A stretch of DNA of 64,000 nt, from NCBI GenBank assembly GCA_963931865.1, contig OZ007514.1, positions 8,782,646 to 8,846,645 of the forward strand. The letters run 5' to 3'. The DNA comes from Axinella damicornis (Eukaryota > Porifera > Demospongiae > Axinellida > Axinellidae). Below are positions 54,943 to 64,000 of this stretch, piece after piece. Under the pieces are notes generated by a model, which was not told the DNA's origin, did no database searches, and saw nothing but the letters and a program-made list of their open reading frames with translations. The translations under genes were made by a program, and so were the position numbers. The stretch's first letter is position 1; each line of letters opens with the position of its first letter.

Positions 54943-57439
54943 CTACATCCAATCCCGGTGAAGCCCAAACTTTTCCATCAGCTAGGGATGGATTTGTCTA
55001 CCTGAGACACCTCGACACAACAAGTATATAGTCACATTGACTGACTATTTTTCGAAGTGGGCAGAAGCAGCACCACTCCCATCGAAGCATGCTGATGGTG
55101 TTGCCAGATTCATCTAGCATTTGCGTGCTGTCCGTGCAATTATTGGACAGCTATTCATCATTATTATAAATTTTGTAACCTCTCTATACAGGTGATCTGT
55201 AGATTTGGCAGTCCTGAGACACTGATAACAGATCAGGGAAGAGAGTTTGTCAATGAGCTGTCGGACGAGCTGTATTCCATCACGCAGACAAACCACAGGA
55301 TTACAAGTGCATACCACCCGCAGGTAATTTACAGTATTATTACTTTACATGATACTATGTTGATATTACACAATGTCACTCATCCTTTGCAGACCAATGG
55401 GCTTACCGAGCGTTTTAATCAGACGCTGTCACAGTGCTTGGCCAAAGTGTGTAATGAAGACCACACAAACTGGGATGAAAAGCTTGACACTGTGCTGATG
55501 GCTTCCTGCCAGGCATCCACAAAACACTCCCCCTACTACATGCTGTTCCAGCAGCATATGAGGCTCCCGATTGATGCAGAAGTCCTGCCTCCATCAAGTG
55601 CACCTGATGAGAGTGACAAGGATGCACTAGATATGGATACTGCTGTCCAAGCTCTGATCGAGTCAAGAGAGAGAGTGTTCAAGAAGGCAGAAAGCAACAT
55701 CTCTTCAGCTCAAAAGAGACAAAAAGAAACATATGACAGGAAGCATCAGCCAGAAGAAATAGTGGAAGGAACACAGGTACTATTGGAAAACACAGCACAG
55801 AAGCAGAGGAAGGGGGTGCAAATTAGAGCCCGCATGGCTTGGGCCTTATATCGTCAACCGGTGCATTGGAAAAGGGCTGTACGAGTTAAGCAGAGATGGG
55901 AAGGTGGTAAAGAAGAAAGCAAATATAGCTCGACTGAAGGTGTACAAGAAGAGGGGTGGTGACGATGACACGCAGGCTATGGGTCCTTCAACAAAGAAGA
56001 GCAAGGTACATAGGATAGTTATAATGTAATGTACATGTAGCTATATGCATTCGTACACATGACATTGTATATACTGCATCTTTCACTATGCAATGACACT
56101 TGCATCATATCGTTCATGCAGGTCCATGAACAAAGAGGAGAGAAAAAAAACACCCCCAGAGGGAGGGCAGTTCAAGTTCACAATGCAGATGAGAGATGAG
56201 CTTAGAAAGGGAAAGTGGCTCACAGATGAGCACATGAATCTTGCACAGAGTCTGCTGAAAGACCAGTTCCCCCACATCGATGGCCTGCAGACCACTGTCC
56301 TTTCGGAGAAGGATGCATTCGTAACACAGCAGCACGAGGCCCTTCAAATCCATTTTGTTGCTGGAAACCATTGGGTAACATCAAGCTCTTTCGGGAAGGA
56401 AGTGGCTCTCTACGACAGCAAGTACAGTGGACAACTTCACCCATTGCTCACTCACCAGCTTGCTCGGATTTACAGGAGTCTAGTCAATGACATGGATGAA
56501 GATGGTGAATCTGATCCATGGCCAGAGCTGGTGGTCAAGATCCCAGAGGTGCAACAGCAGCGTGGAGCTTGTGACTGGGGGTGTTTGCAGTAGCATTCGC
56601 ACTCCATGTGGCATTGGGAGATGATCCACAGAAGATTCTCTTTGAACAATCACAGATGCGTCCTCACCTCCTCAGATGCTTTGAGAATCGGAAGTTAGAA
56701 GCATTCCCGCAGAAAAGGGTTTCAATTCCACGCCGGACTCCACCTTTCTTCCCATATGTGCACATTGAACTTTTCTGCACATGTCTAATGCCAGACACAT
56801 ATGACGACATGGTGGAATGTGAAGAGTGCGAACAGTGGTTCCACTTGAAATGCATGGGCATCGCACAGGTCCCCACTGAGGATGAACTTTGGTTTTGTAA
56901 GAAATGTGCTCTTTAGTTAGTATGTCAATACATGAGTTACTGTTTATATTGATTGTACATTCATACGTATTGTATTGTATTCCATGTTCCAGATTTAGAG
57001 CTTACTGTTGTGATCTGCAATATTATTTGTGCTATAGCCTTTGTACTAGTATGTTTACTTACGTAATTTCTAGTACTTTTGATGGTGTGACATGCACGTG
57101 ATGAGTCTCCTGATTTTGGACCGCATGTTCACTTTGCTATCGAAGACAAGTCAGTTAAATCTGGTGTAATCCTAGAAGTACAAGGAGACCGAGACTGTAA
57201 CACATACTGACTTACTTGTACATTCATAAATTATATTGTTGTTTCAGCAGATTCATATTATTAAATTAAAGTTTGTTATTAAAATTTTACTTTGCTACAG
57301 TATACAGTCACTTCAAATTTCTAAATGGAAATTAACATTTATAACAGATCTGAATTCACAGCGGGATGCCCACATTCACACAAATAGACATTCAACAATA
57401 AATCAGGATGACCTTATTCACGTAAATTTAGGCATCGGG

Positions 57440-57600
57440 ATGCCCATATTTGCGTGAAAATGGGCATCTCATATGCATGCCTATTTTCACGGAGGGATGC
57501 CCATATATTCACCGTAAATATGAGCATCAGGATGCCTATATTTGCGTGAAAATGGGCATCCGGGATGCCCATTTTCGGGGGTTCCTATTTTCACTTGACA
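57440..57600. repeat. Right terminal region of the large element
   Basis: Alternating atgggcatc/gatgcccat palindromic words with tttgcgtgaaaatgggcatc twice, ending tgaca at 57600. Confidence 0.8.
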
Positions 57601-57680
57601 CCGGGCCCGAACATTCTTCGTGGAGTTCGAGGTTCAGTAAATTGACTATGATGGAATCTAGTCGCGCCGGGTACGAAGGC
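57601..57680. repeat. Outer part of repeat R right arm
   Basis: ccgggcccgaacattcttcg and gagttcgaggttcagtaaat mirror 46390-46445 in inverted orientation. This is what places the 10.4-kb insertion inside repeat R. Confidence 0.75.
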
Positions 57681-58537
57681 TACTTCAGAACCTGTAGGGT
57701 GAACTGGTATTGAGCATCCGCTCCAAGTCTATTGGCACTGCATGCCACCCAGGTTGAGATGTGGCAGACCTCAATAGCTGTTTGAAGTCCGGCTCCTATT
57801 TCTGACAGACATGATGTCCCAAAGGAAGACATTTCTCTTATGAGCACTTCAAAAGGTTGTCTCCATCAGAACCTCAGACCACATTGGAGAGGGAAAGTGA
57901 GAGGAATGGAACCACAATCAATTGGAAGATGAGAACACAAAGGATGAGGATCAGATTCCGGGTCAATGTCGAACACCAAGTCACTCTGAGCAGAAAATCA
58001 AATATACTCCAACCCCCACACTGACCAATGGCATCATGTCTCTCACACCCGTACACGTGCTCACTCCTCACCCTCACACCATCTTGCTGGCAGTCCTTCC
58101 AGGAAGACAGTGACATGAATACAAACTCATCAGTGGCAGTTATGCAGTGTCATTCCACAGAGGCATTGTCAGAGATGCAAACCAGCACGAATATATATAA
58201 ACACACACAGTCAGGGGCTGTGCAGTAACAGTTCATTGTCACATAATATGTGAACTCCAGACCACAGAAAGATGAGAACACAAAGGATGAGGAGCAGGAT
58301 CCGCCGATCCGGAGGTGACATCTGCTGATGCTAACCAGAGTGAAAGTTCAGAGGAAGATTGTATAGCTTTTCCCCCAACTGTGAGCCACTGTCAGAACAG
58401 CTGAATGAAGTAACATCTGAGTGTAGTAGAGTGTATCTTAATTCATACCTTATTACCTGTTAGGTTATTTCCTGTACACATTCATTTCCTGTAATGTCTT
58501 TGTCTCATGGCAATGCCTTTTGTTAATGTACACATTT
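57681..58537. other. Unique sequence with an internal partial duplication
   Basis: gatgagaacacaaaggatga appears at 57928 and 58271, suggesting a local ~340-base duplication. No gene supported. Confidence 0.4.
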
Positions 58538-58649
58538 CACTGTTAAAAATGAAGTGCTAGCTACATTGTGTCACTTTTGGAACAATTTCAGTGGAAACAA
58601 AAGTGACACACTTGGTGCTGTTATAGCACCATGCACATTTTTAACAGTG
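58538..58649. mobile_element. Hairpin MITE family D, copy 2
   Basis: cactgttaaaaatg ... catttttaacagtg, the same termini as 46050-46188, with an inner gtgtcacttttg/caaaagtgacac hairpin. Confidence 0.8.
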
Positions 58650-59164
58650 GAATCTGTTCAGTTCCGCTCCATTGTATACTACCTATATCACTGGAAGAAA
58701 TACTCACCCATAGAGTGGTTACTCCGGGTTCAGTGAGCTTACATTTCTGGTTAGTGAACCAAACAATGGATAGCTAATTAGCTAACAGATGGATGCATAC
58801 CTAACTGGGGGTGTACCAAGCTTAAGCACGTGCATGCATACTATAATTAGCTATACTTCAGTTAGTAGACAAGTGTCTGCCTTGTCGTTTATGAAGCATG
58901 ACAGACATGTTTGTTCATTCCGTTCATGGTAATTACCATTAGCTATATACACTGAGCAACCTGCTTCAGTGGTGCAAAATCCTCGGAGACTGAATGCATA
59001 CCTGAAGCTGTGCACCAATCTCAGGAAAACCATCACAAACTTGGTCACCAAGTGATGTTTTCATCAAACACAAAATACTCTTCTCACATGACAAGAAGGT
59101 GTGGGAGAACTTATTCACAAAGACTTTTTCATCCAACAGTGTTGCATGGGTACAGCAGGAAGCA

Positions 59165-59265
59165 ACCAAATGCCTATTATTATGCTGCTTTGGTTAAAGA
59201 CTTGTGCATGCTGTTGACGAAAAGTCATGTGTTCGAGTCCCACCAGTGGCAGGGTACTTTTTTCC
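59165..59265 (+). repeat. tRNA-like SINE head relic
   Basis: ctttggttaaagacttgtgc resembles an A box region, and gtgttcgagtcccacc ~45 bases on is a near-canonical B box. The arms do not fold into a complete cloverleaf, so a SINE or tRNA relic is more likely than a functional tRNA. Confidence 0.35.
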
Positions 59266-59544
59266 TACTCTTTACCAACAAATGACTGCAAAAGTCGTCA
59301 TGAGCTCCCATAAGCCCATAAGAATTTTATATGGGGAATTTAATACAAGGCGTTATACTTTAATACAGGGTTTTGCTTCCCTAAGCTGTTTCTTATGGTT
59401 GGTAAAGAGTTAAGGTCCCACAAACCGAAAAGGCATGTTGGTCAGGCTGTGCATGGGCTATGGCTGCTGCTTATAGGGAGTCTCCCCGGAGTCTACTCAG
59501 CTCTGCCCCCAAAATTGAGTATAGGTGTTTGCTTACATCTATAG

Positions 59545-59640
59545 CTTACCAGGGGCGGATACAGGATTTATGAAAGGGGGGGGGCACTGTATATGAAACG
59601 CTGCCGGAGGCAGTGCTGTACAGCCGATATACTAACAGGC
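59545..59640. repeat. Dispersed repeat shared with 54350-54420
   Basis: ggggcggatacaggatttat, then a G run and acgctgccggaggcagtg. Probably a MITE end. Confidence 0.7.
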
Positions 59641-59988
59641 ATTGAAGGTTGTCACTGTTTTCTCTCCTAATTTAGCCATGCTGATGAATGGGCGTGCATC
59701 ATTTGGTTCAGACATACATACTGATAGCTAGCTATTATATGCATCTTGACTGTTGGCCATATCTCTCCCTAGGTGATTGGAATGTAACTAACCCTGTACA
59801 CTGGTTCAGTGAATGTCTGGCCAAGGTTCTGAGAATACGTACCTTGCTCTCCACAGGTATGTGCGTGGGTTAATTATTGTTTCCGTAATGAAAACCGTGG
59901 CATGCGGAAAGCAACGAGCACACCGGCAAGACGTTCGCTGCGCGCAGACTAACACTTTGTGAGTGCAGTTCAACGCCCCGACTCGAAG

Positions 59989-60507
59989 ATGCCTCCAAAC
60001 GGCGTAGAGGAATGGCGCGCTCGGATCGGTCAATGGGAGAACCGAAAACTGAGGTGGTACCAGGCTCACAGCGGGTCTCGTCGGCGCGTCCCGCTAAATC
60101 TGGGGCGATTGATCGCGGACTTGCCCAACTTGTGTCTCGTGCTGCTGCTGTTGTCGACGCTAGACGCTGTCATATATGTGTGTGAAGCTGGAAAGGGCGC
60201 TCTCCGCTCCATGGTCATCCGAGGCCGGTGCTGTGTGCGAAGTGTAACGGCGCGGCCCACGGTCCTATTCTCCATCTTCCTGGCGCTGTCTCTATTGCTC
60301 ATTGTAGCCGGGGACGTAGAGACGAACCCAGGACCAATCAGCGGTGAGAGAAAGCAGTAAAATTACTGCATTTTCATATTTTGAAGTGTGTCGAACATAG
60401 CTAGCTAGATAATATACTATGTGTTGTCTATGGTCGACACTACACTCACTCGCCGACTTTCTTCTTCCCAGATGATTTTCTGGCACGAGTCGACGATTCT
60501 GAGCTAA
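59989..60507 (+). CDS. 5' end of a spliced gene with an N-terminal 2A ribosome-skipping peptide
   Basis: The first ATG of the frame (gaagATGCC, 59989) opens 118 codons plus one base, ending at gtgaga (60344). Exon 2 (60472-60507) follows cttcttcccag in the matching phase and ends at gtaagt. Residues ~1-45 are polar and basic. Two hydrophobic helices follow (NLCLVLLLLSTLDAVIYV and VLFSIFLALSLLLIVAG). Directly after the second comes DVETNPGP, the complete D(V/I)ExNPGP signature of 2A peptides. These make ribosomes skip the Gly-Pro bond and release the N-terminal part. Exon 2 adds DDFLARVDDSEL. The predicted outcome is a ~116-residue two-helix membrane peptide and a separate downstream protein starting with Pro. 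In other invertebrates such leaders precede NLR-like genes or non-LTR retrotransposon ORFs (known); here splicing favours a host gene (inference). Later exons were not recognised. The CpG-rich sequence before the ATG may be the promoter. Confidence 0.75.
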
Positions 60508-60552
60508 GTAAGTTAATTGCTGAGCTAATCTAACATAGCCTGCAGTGTGTGG

Positions 60553-60735
60553 TTAGTGTGTGGTAACTGGAAGAGTCACTTGCTCCACTGCAGTTCCCAT
60601 TCCAGTGGCATAATACTGTCCACCAACAACTACATATTCATAGCGATAACGGCACTTTGCAAGTGACTGGCAAGTGACTGCAACCTCACACTGAGAGCCT
60701 GGTTTATTCTGTGAATAGCTTGCACTTGCACCTGA
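60553..60735 (-). CDS. Possible terminal exon of an unknown minus-strand gene
   Basis: On the minus strand, atggcattttcag is followed by an open frame encoding a Cys-containing segment (QCEVAVTCQSLAKCRYRY, then VVVGGQYYATGMGTAVEQVT) ending PVTTH-stop. It looks more protein-like than neighbouring frames, but no upstream exon or family was identified. Confidence 0.3.
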   Translation of the reverse strand, partial: SGASASYSQNKPGSQCEVAVTCQSLAKCRYRYEYVVVGGQYYATGMGTAVEQVTLPVTTH

Positions 60736-61511
60736 AAATGCCATTAGCACTTTTCCAAGATCCTTATAATAACTATTATACACAATATCAATAATTGTGC
60801 CTGCCACCTCCAAAAGGAGTGTTTTTCTGGATTTATGCATGATGTATACCTGGGTACTGATGCATAGGGTACATAAATAGAAAAACCCAGCTGTGCACCA
60901 TACCCTGGAGTTGAGAGGGAACAACGCCTGAGCACATGCAAATGCAGAACATGAGGATTTGCCTGCACATTACTGTCATCAGAATGTGACTCACAACGTC
61001 GTGCCACAGAATAACAAGACAGGAACTGTGACTGAATTAAGCATCAACTGATGAATCTTTGTTGCCATGCGATAGCTATCTCTTATCACTCTAGCCAATG
61101 AATAGGTAGGTCCACAAGTGTTCTCCCTCCGTCTTTGTTGTAACCATCGAACCTTTGATGCCTCGTTTAATGCTTATAGTGGGAAATTTTTGTTAGCCAC
61201 AAATTTTAGCATTTTTCGTGATCACTACCAAAAATTTGAACCCGCAAAACTTGGTTCTGTGAACATTTTGCCACCTGGAGTAGATAGCTATGTCTATCTA
61301 TTGCTACTGTACAAGTGCTGCCATCCCTCAAGGATCCCTTATCGACCACCGTACTGCCAGTCCCACAGTTGCTAACAAAGTGAGCCAGCAAGTAGCTGCA
61401 TACCGTGCACATAGCAGATCATCGTGCACACAGTTGAGAGGACCATGATTAAGATCTCGGGCGAACAACACTGATTGCAAAATATGCTTCCATTCACAAG
61501 CACGTCCGGCA

Positions 61512-62088
61512 TAGCCTCGTTCCCAGGCCCCATCCGAAAATCGGAAAGGGGCCTGGTAGCACTTCCGTACAATTTCTGTCGACTATGCCTCGCAAATTCA
61601 AGAGGAGCCAATCAGATTTTAGAACGAAACCACACGCAAACGTGATCCCTTCACGTGAGACAAAGTGTTGACTAGTATTATAAAGCACAAAACGGACCAT
61701 GCAGATCGTTATAGAGCTTACTTTGCCACTCCAGACTGCGGCGTCATCGTCTCTTTCCTTCGTGAAGAAGTGCCGTCGCGTTTGCGGGAGATGGCTGGAC
61801 GATCGAAATCGGAGAGCGCTGTTTACGCTAACGGGTCATCGCGACAAACTTCCCGACCATCTATCAGCACTGGCTGGAGTCCCGATCAACCGATATACTG
61901 TGAAACAACGCTCTCTCGGGCTCCACGTTGGTCTTTGTGACGGTGATAGTCAGCTGATCTGATGTTTGAAATGAGGCGTGTCCTACCGTAGCACGCGTTT
62001 GATGACGTGTACAGCAGCGACAGATTTAACACGGAAGTGCTACCAGGCCCCTTTCCGATTTTTTGTATGGGGCCTGGGAACGAGGCTA
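61512..62088. mobile_element. MITE family B, reference copy with 9-bp target duplication
   Basis: Left tagcctcgttcccaggcccc and right ggggcctgggaacgaggcta. The inverted repeats extend ~60 bases, including aatcggaaaggggcctggta. Perfect 9-bp duplication cgtccggca at 61503-61511 and 62089-62097. Length 577. Internal frames (61665-61962) have no domain. A 9-bp duplication fits MULE-like or some Merlin-like elements; the class is inferred only. Confidence 0.93.
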
Positions 62089-62159
62089 CGTCCGGCAATG
62101 GTAGCCTCTTGCAAATGCACGTCGTACATGTGCAAGCAAGTAGTAGGGGATGTGGTCAT

Positions 62160-62250
62160 AGGTCGTGACCTTTGTTGCGAAATTAAAAATCGCGAAAATT
62201 TAGTCAGAACGGGTTTTGGAACATTTGTACCTGTGAAGATTTCCTGATAT
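62160..62250. repeat. Half-MITE with cgaaaattt / gtacaaatg words
   Basis: gcgaaattaaaaatcgcg and ggaacatttgtacctgtgaa, ending in atacggta. Similar words lie at 12700-12830 and 61180-61270; complete element ends were not resolved. Confidence 0.35.
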
Positions 62251-62741
62251 ACGGTACATACTGTAGTAGCATTGTTGTACTGCAATTGCAAGAGTTATGT
62301 AAACCAATAGGTCAATTAGGAAATGTACCATTGTACCTGGGTAAACACTTGGAGCCAGTGTTATAGGCCAGCGGTATGGCAGCGGGTTTCCATAGTGACA
62401 CCACTCATTGTGGTATATAGAGTGGTCACTTTGACCACTCACTCCAAACCATATTGGGGCATGAAATGCTAAATGATGCATGCCTATCTGGTAAGTACCC
62501 ATAACCCATTCCAAAAATACACCCCCCTGTGGTGGATTCCTGTCAAGCTTCATAAACTTAGCAAAGACAGACACTTGTCTTATGTGTCCGCCTGTAGTGA
62601 CATCATAAGACATGCCACCAGTAGGCGCTTTATCCATTAAAAGTGTTGACACACGCAGGAATATTTGCCTAACCAATAATCATGTGAGTATTGCACCAAC
62701 ATACAACATATCACTACACTCAGCATGAATATAGCTATATT

Positions 62742-62930
62742 ATGATAAATGTTGTACTGGGTTTGTGCATAGCTGCGGCCCAGATCCATGCAACAAGGCA
62801 TTATTGTTGTGCAAACTCAGGAGGCGTAGAAAACACTTTCACAGTGTACTACATGAAGGACGTGGGAAATAGCAAATGTGGGCGAAGAAACCAAAGCATA
62901 GCTTCTTGTCAGGAATGCCGTGTGACATGA
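62742..62930 (+). CDS. Possible small secreted Cys-containing protein
   Basis: A 62-codon frame from an ATG at 62742. A hydrophobic start (MINVVLGLCIAAAQIHA) looks like a signal peptide with a plausible cut after the last Ala. The rest has five Cys (YCCANSGG ... SKCGRR ... SCQECRVT). No family recognised, no intron evidence; it may be chance or an exon of a longer gene. Confidence 0.3.
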   Translation: MINVVLGLCIAAAQIHATRHYCCANSGGVENTFTVYYMKDVGNSKCGRRNQSIASCQECRVT

Positions 62931-63049
62931 AGTTTATGATCCAAGCTGACTAAAGCTGATTTATTACTGTGTATGCTTGTGCGAGTAGTATGATTATAAG
63001 CCGTTGCATGGAGATGCTCTGTTTCCCATCTACTTATTCATGCAGTATC

Positions 63050-63135
63050 AGGTTTCTCATCAACATCCTGTTTCTCACCAACATCCTGTTTCTCACCAAC
63101 ATCCTGTTTCTCACCAACATCCTGTTTCTTATCCT
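63050..63135. repeat. 18-bp tandem repeat, ~4.5 copies
   Basis: The unit tgtttctcaccaacatcc is repeated, the first and last copies slightly changed. Confidence 0.92.
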
Positions 63136-63199
63136 AGTAACTACTAAATACTATGTTCACTCTGAAGCCTCACGTAGTACGGACATGCACATGCAGCGC

Positions 63200-64000
63200 A
63201 GCACCCGCTTGGTACAATAGAAGAGGTGTGAAATTTTGTGTTCGAGGAAGGGAGAGCTGTCTCCAGAAATGGACTTGTGTTCGATGATTTCTGAATCTCC
63301 GAATGCCTCGATCTATGGCATACTTACGATGCTGTCACCGATGAAACCTGGGAAGAAGTTCAATGCAATACGTGTGCCTGTGCTTTCCACCGTGTGAACC
63401 CGCCATCTTTTACAATCGTCATCCACTGCAGCCGGTTCCGCACGCCCCTGCACAACAATACATGGATGTGTTACTAACTTCATTGTATATAGGGTGTGTG
63501 ACGGAAGTTGTGCACATTATAATGTATAGAGATACAAATGCTAGCTCAGTATCAGACTGCTGTCATCAAAGATTAATTGCCTCACTACGCTCAGCAATAA
63601 TCAGGCCATCTACTATATTATGTTTTGAGAGGTCCAATTGTGGAAACAGTGGCAGATGGACATCAGAAGACTTGAAAAAGCACACTGTATAAACTTTGGC
63701 CATATAGCTATAGCTATTAAGCGTTTCTTGGTGCACAAAGCCATGATGGGGAATTAGGTTATTAGGTCCAACAGTTTTCATTTATTGTTTGTCCACCCTC
63801 TCGCATTGATATGATAACCACTTCCAGAATTAGAAACAGGATATCTCCAGGCTACAGCCTTAACTATGAATATATCTTAATCGGATGCACGGTATTGTCG
63901 AAACTTGGGTGAGCATTAGATTTGTCAAAGCTATTGAACGAGTCTTCAGGAGTGAAGTTGAAACAGCCAGAGTTCAAGACTTCAACACAGACAGCAGGCA
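63200..64000. other. No gene recognised
   Basis: The 109-codon frame at 63363-63692 (+) has no recognisable domain. The sequence could be intron of the gene starting at 59989, but nothing shows this. Confidence 0.35.

Larger units (their letters stand above)
53690..56916 (+). pseudogene. Ginger-like transposase: integrase, Ulp1-like protease, PHD finger
   Basis: Exon fragments: about 53690-53835, 53994-54159, 54249-55110 (split by an insertion), 55192-55323, 55393-56005 and 56122-56916; most borders are GT/AG. In order: a basic lead (LRRRSKYFRLENQDLYY); an H2C2 zinc finger (ASIHNASHPV ... YYWPGLFMDV, SCDHCQQ); an integrase core with HPIPVKPKLFHQLGMDL, DYFSKWAEAAPLP, LITDQGREF and NGLTERFNQ (Asp and Glu 35 residues apart, with an intron between); a tail with KLEPAWLGPYIVNRC. 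Next comes a Ulp1/C48-like protease with His in AGNHWV, Asp in VALYDSKY and Cys in RGACDWG. Last is a C4HC3 PHD finger (FCTCLMPDTYDDMVECEECE ... FCKKC). The domain set resembles Ginger DNA transposons. Frame slips near 53690, 54118, 55810, 56140 and 56578, an insertion and a stop near 55105 make it inactive. Confidence 0.8.
47221..57600 (+). mobile_element. ~10.4-kb TGTCA-ended, CCGG-flanked element (Ginger-like), nested insertions
   Basis: The left end tgtcataaaaatttacacac follows CCGG at 47217-47220; the right end (cacttgaca) precedes CCGG at 57601-57604. Subterminal words (tatgggcatcc) recur at both ends. The outer flanks fit one uninterrupted copy of repeat R: inside, agctggaacagctgggg-like sequence; outside, gaacattcttcgtggagttc. 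Together these indicate insertion at CCGG with a 4-bp duplication. It contains the integrase/protease/PHD gene (53690-56916). A second copy of the left terminal region lies inverted at 53211-53535, so two elements could instead be joined here. Confidence 0.6.

Noticed and set aside
59165..59265. Functional tRNA gene
   Set aside because: A- and B-box-like words are present, but the acceptor and anticodon stems do not close.
61665..61962. Two overlapping ~90-codon frames inside the family B MITE
   Set aside because: Non-autonomous element interior; no domain and not shared with other copies as a frame.
63363..63692. 109-codon frame as a later exon of the 2A gene
   Set aside because: No acceptor/donor with matching phase and no recognisable domain.

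Overview
The window looks like nuclear DNA of a marine invertebrate, most likely a demosponge. This is inferred from the intron-containing genes with GT/AG junctions, the AT-rich intergenic sequence, the very dense load of small inverted-repeat elements, and protein families that I associate with sponges and cnidarians. No species assignment is possible from sequence alone. I see no bacterial operons, rRNA genes, CRISPR arrays or confident tRNA genes.

Layout. (1) 1404-3241 holds a decayed copy of a Cys-rich, multi-pass membrane protein family. (2) 5721-8707 holds three copies of a TA-flanked MITE around a broken LINE reverse transcriptase. (3) About 13.2-40.8 kb is one large + strand host gene for a CaCA-superfamily cation (Na+/Ca2+-like) exchanger. 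Thirteen exons were recognised by matching phases and splice sites; the 5' exons were not found. Its introns hold a complete Ty3/gypsy retrotransposon with visually identical 182-bp LTRs (21931-26314), an intron-containing Tc1-like DD34E transposase (31821-33000), an antisense gypsy relic (20.3-21.2 kb) and many MITEs. (4) 41.3-47.2 kb is a thicket of inverted repeats with a 30-bp GC-rich minisatellite and a 1.3-kb element with TGTCA termini and CCGG target duplications. (5) 47221-57600 appears to be a ~10.4-kb element of the same type. It is flanked on both sides by CCGG and splits the right arm of an older foldback repeat. It carries a broken gene for an integrase (H2C2 plus D-D35-E), a Ulp1-like Cys protease and a PHD finger. 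The gene content resembles Ginger-type cut-and-paste transposons. It contains a 5'-truncated LINE with a poly(A) tail, satellite-like repeats and other nested insertions. (6) About 60 kb is the 5' end of a spliced + strand gene whose first exon encodes two hydrophobic segments followed by a canonical 2A ribosome-skipping motif (DVETNPGP); the rest of the gene was not found. (7) 61512-62088 is a textbook MITE with ~60-bp TIRs and a perfect 9-bp target duplication, which helps define a family scattered across the window.

The elements are mostly nested in introns or in one another. The strongest biological leads are the 2A-bearing gene, the CCGG-targeting integrase/protease/PHD element, and the repeated placement of minisatellites flush against splice acceptors of the exchanger gene.
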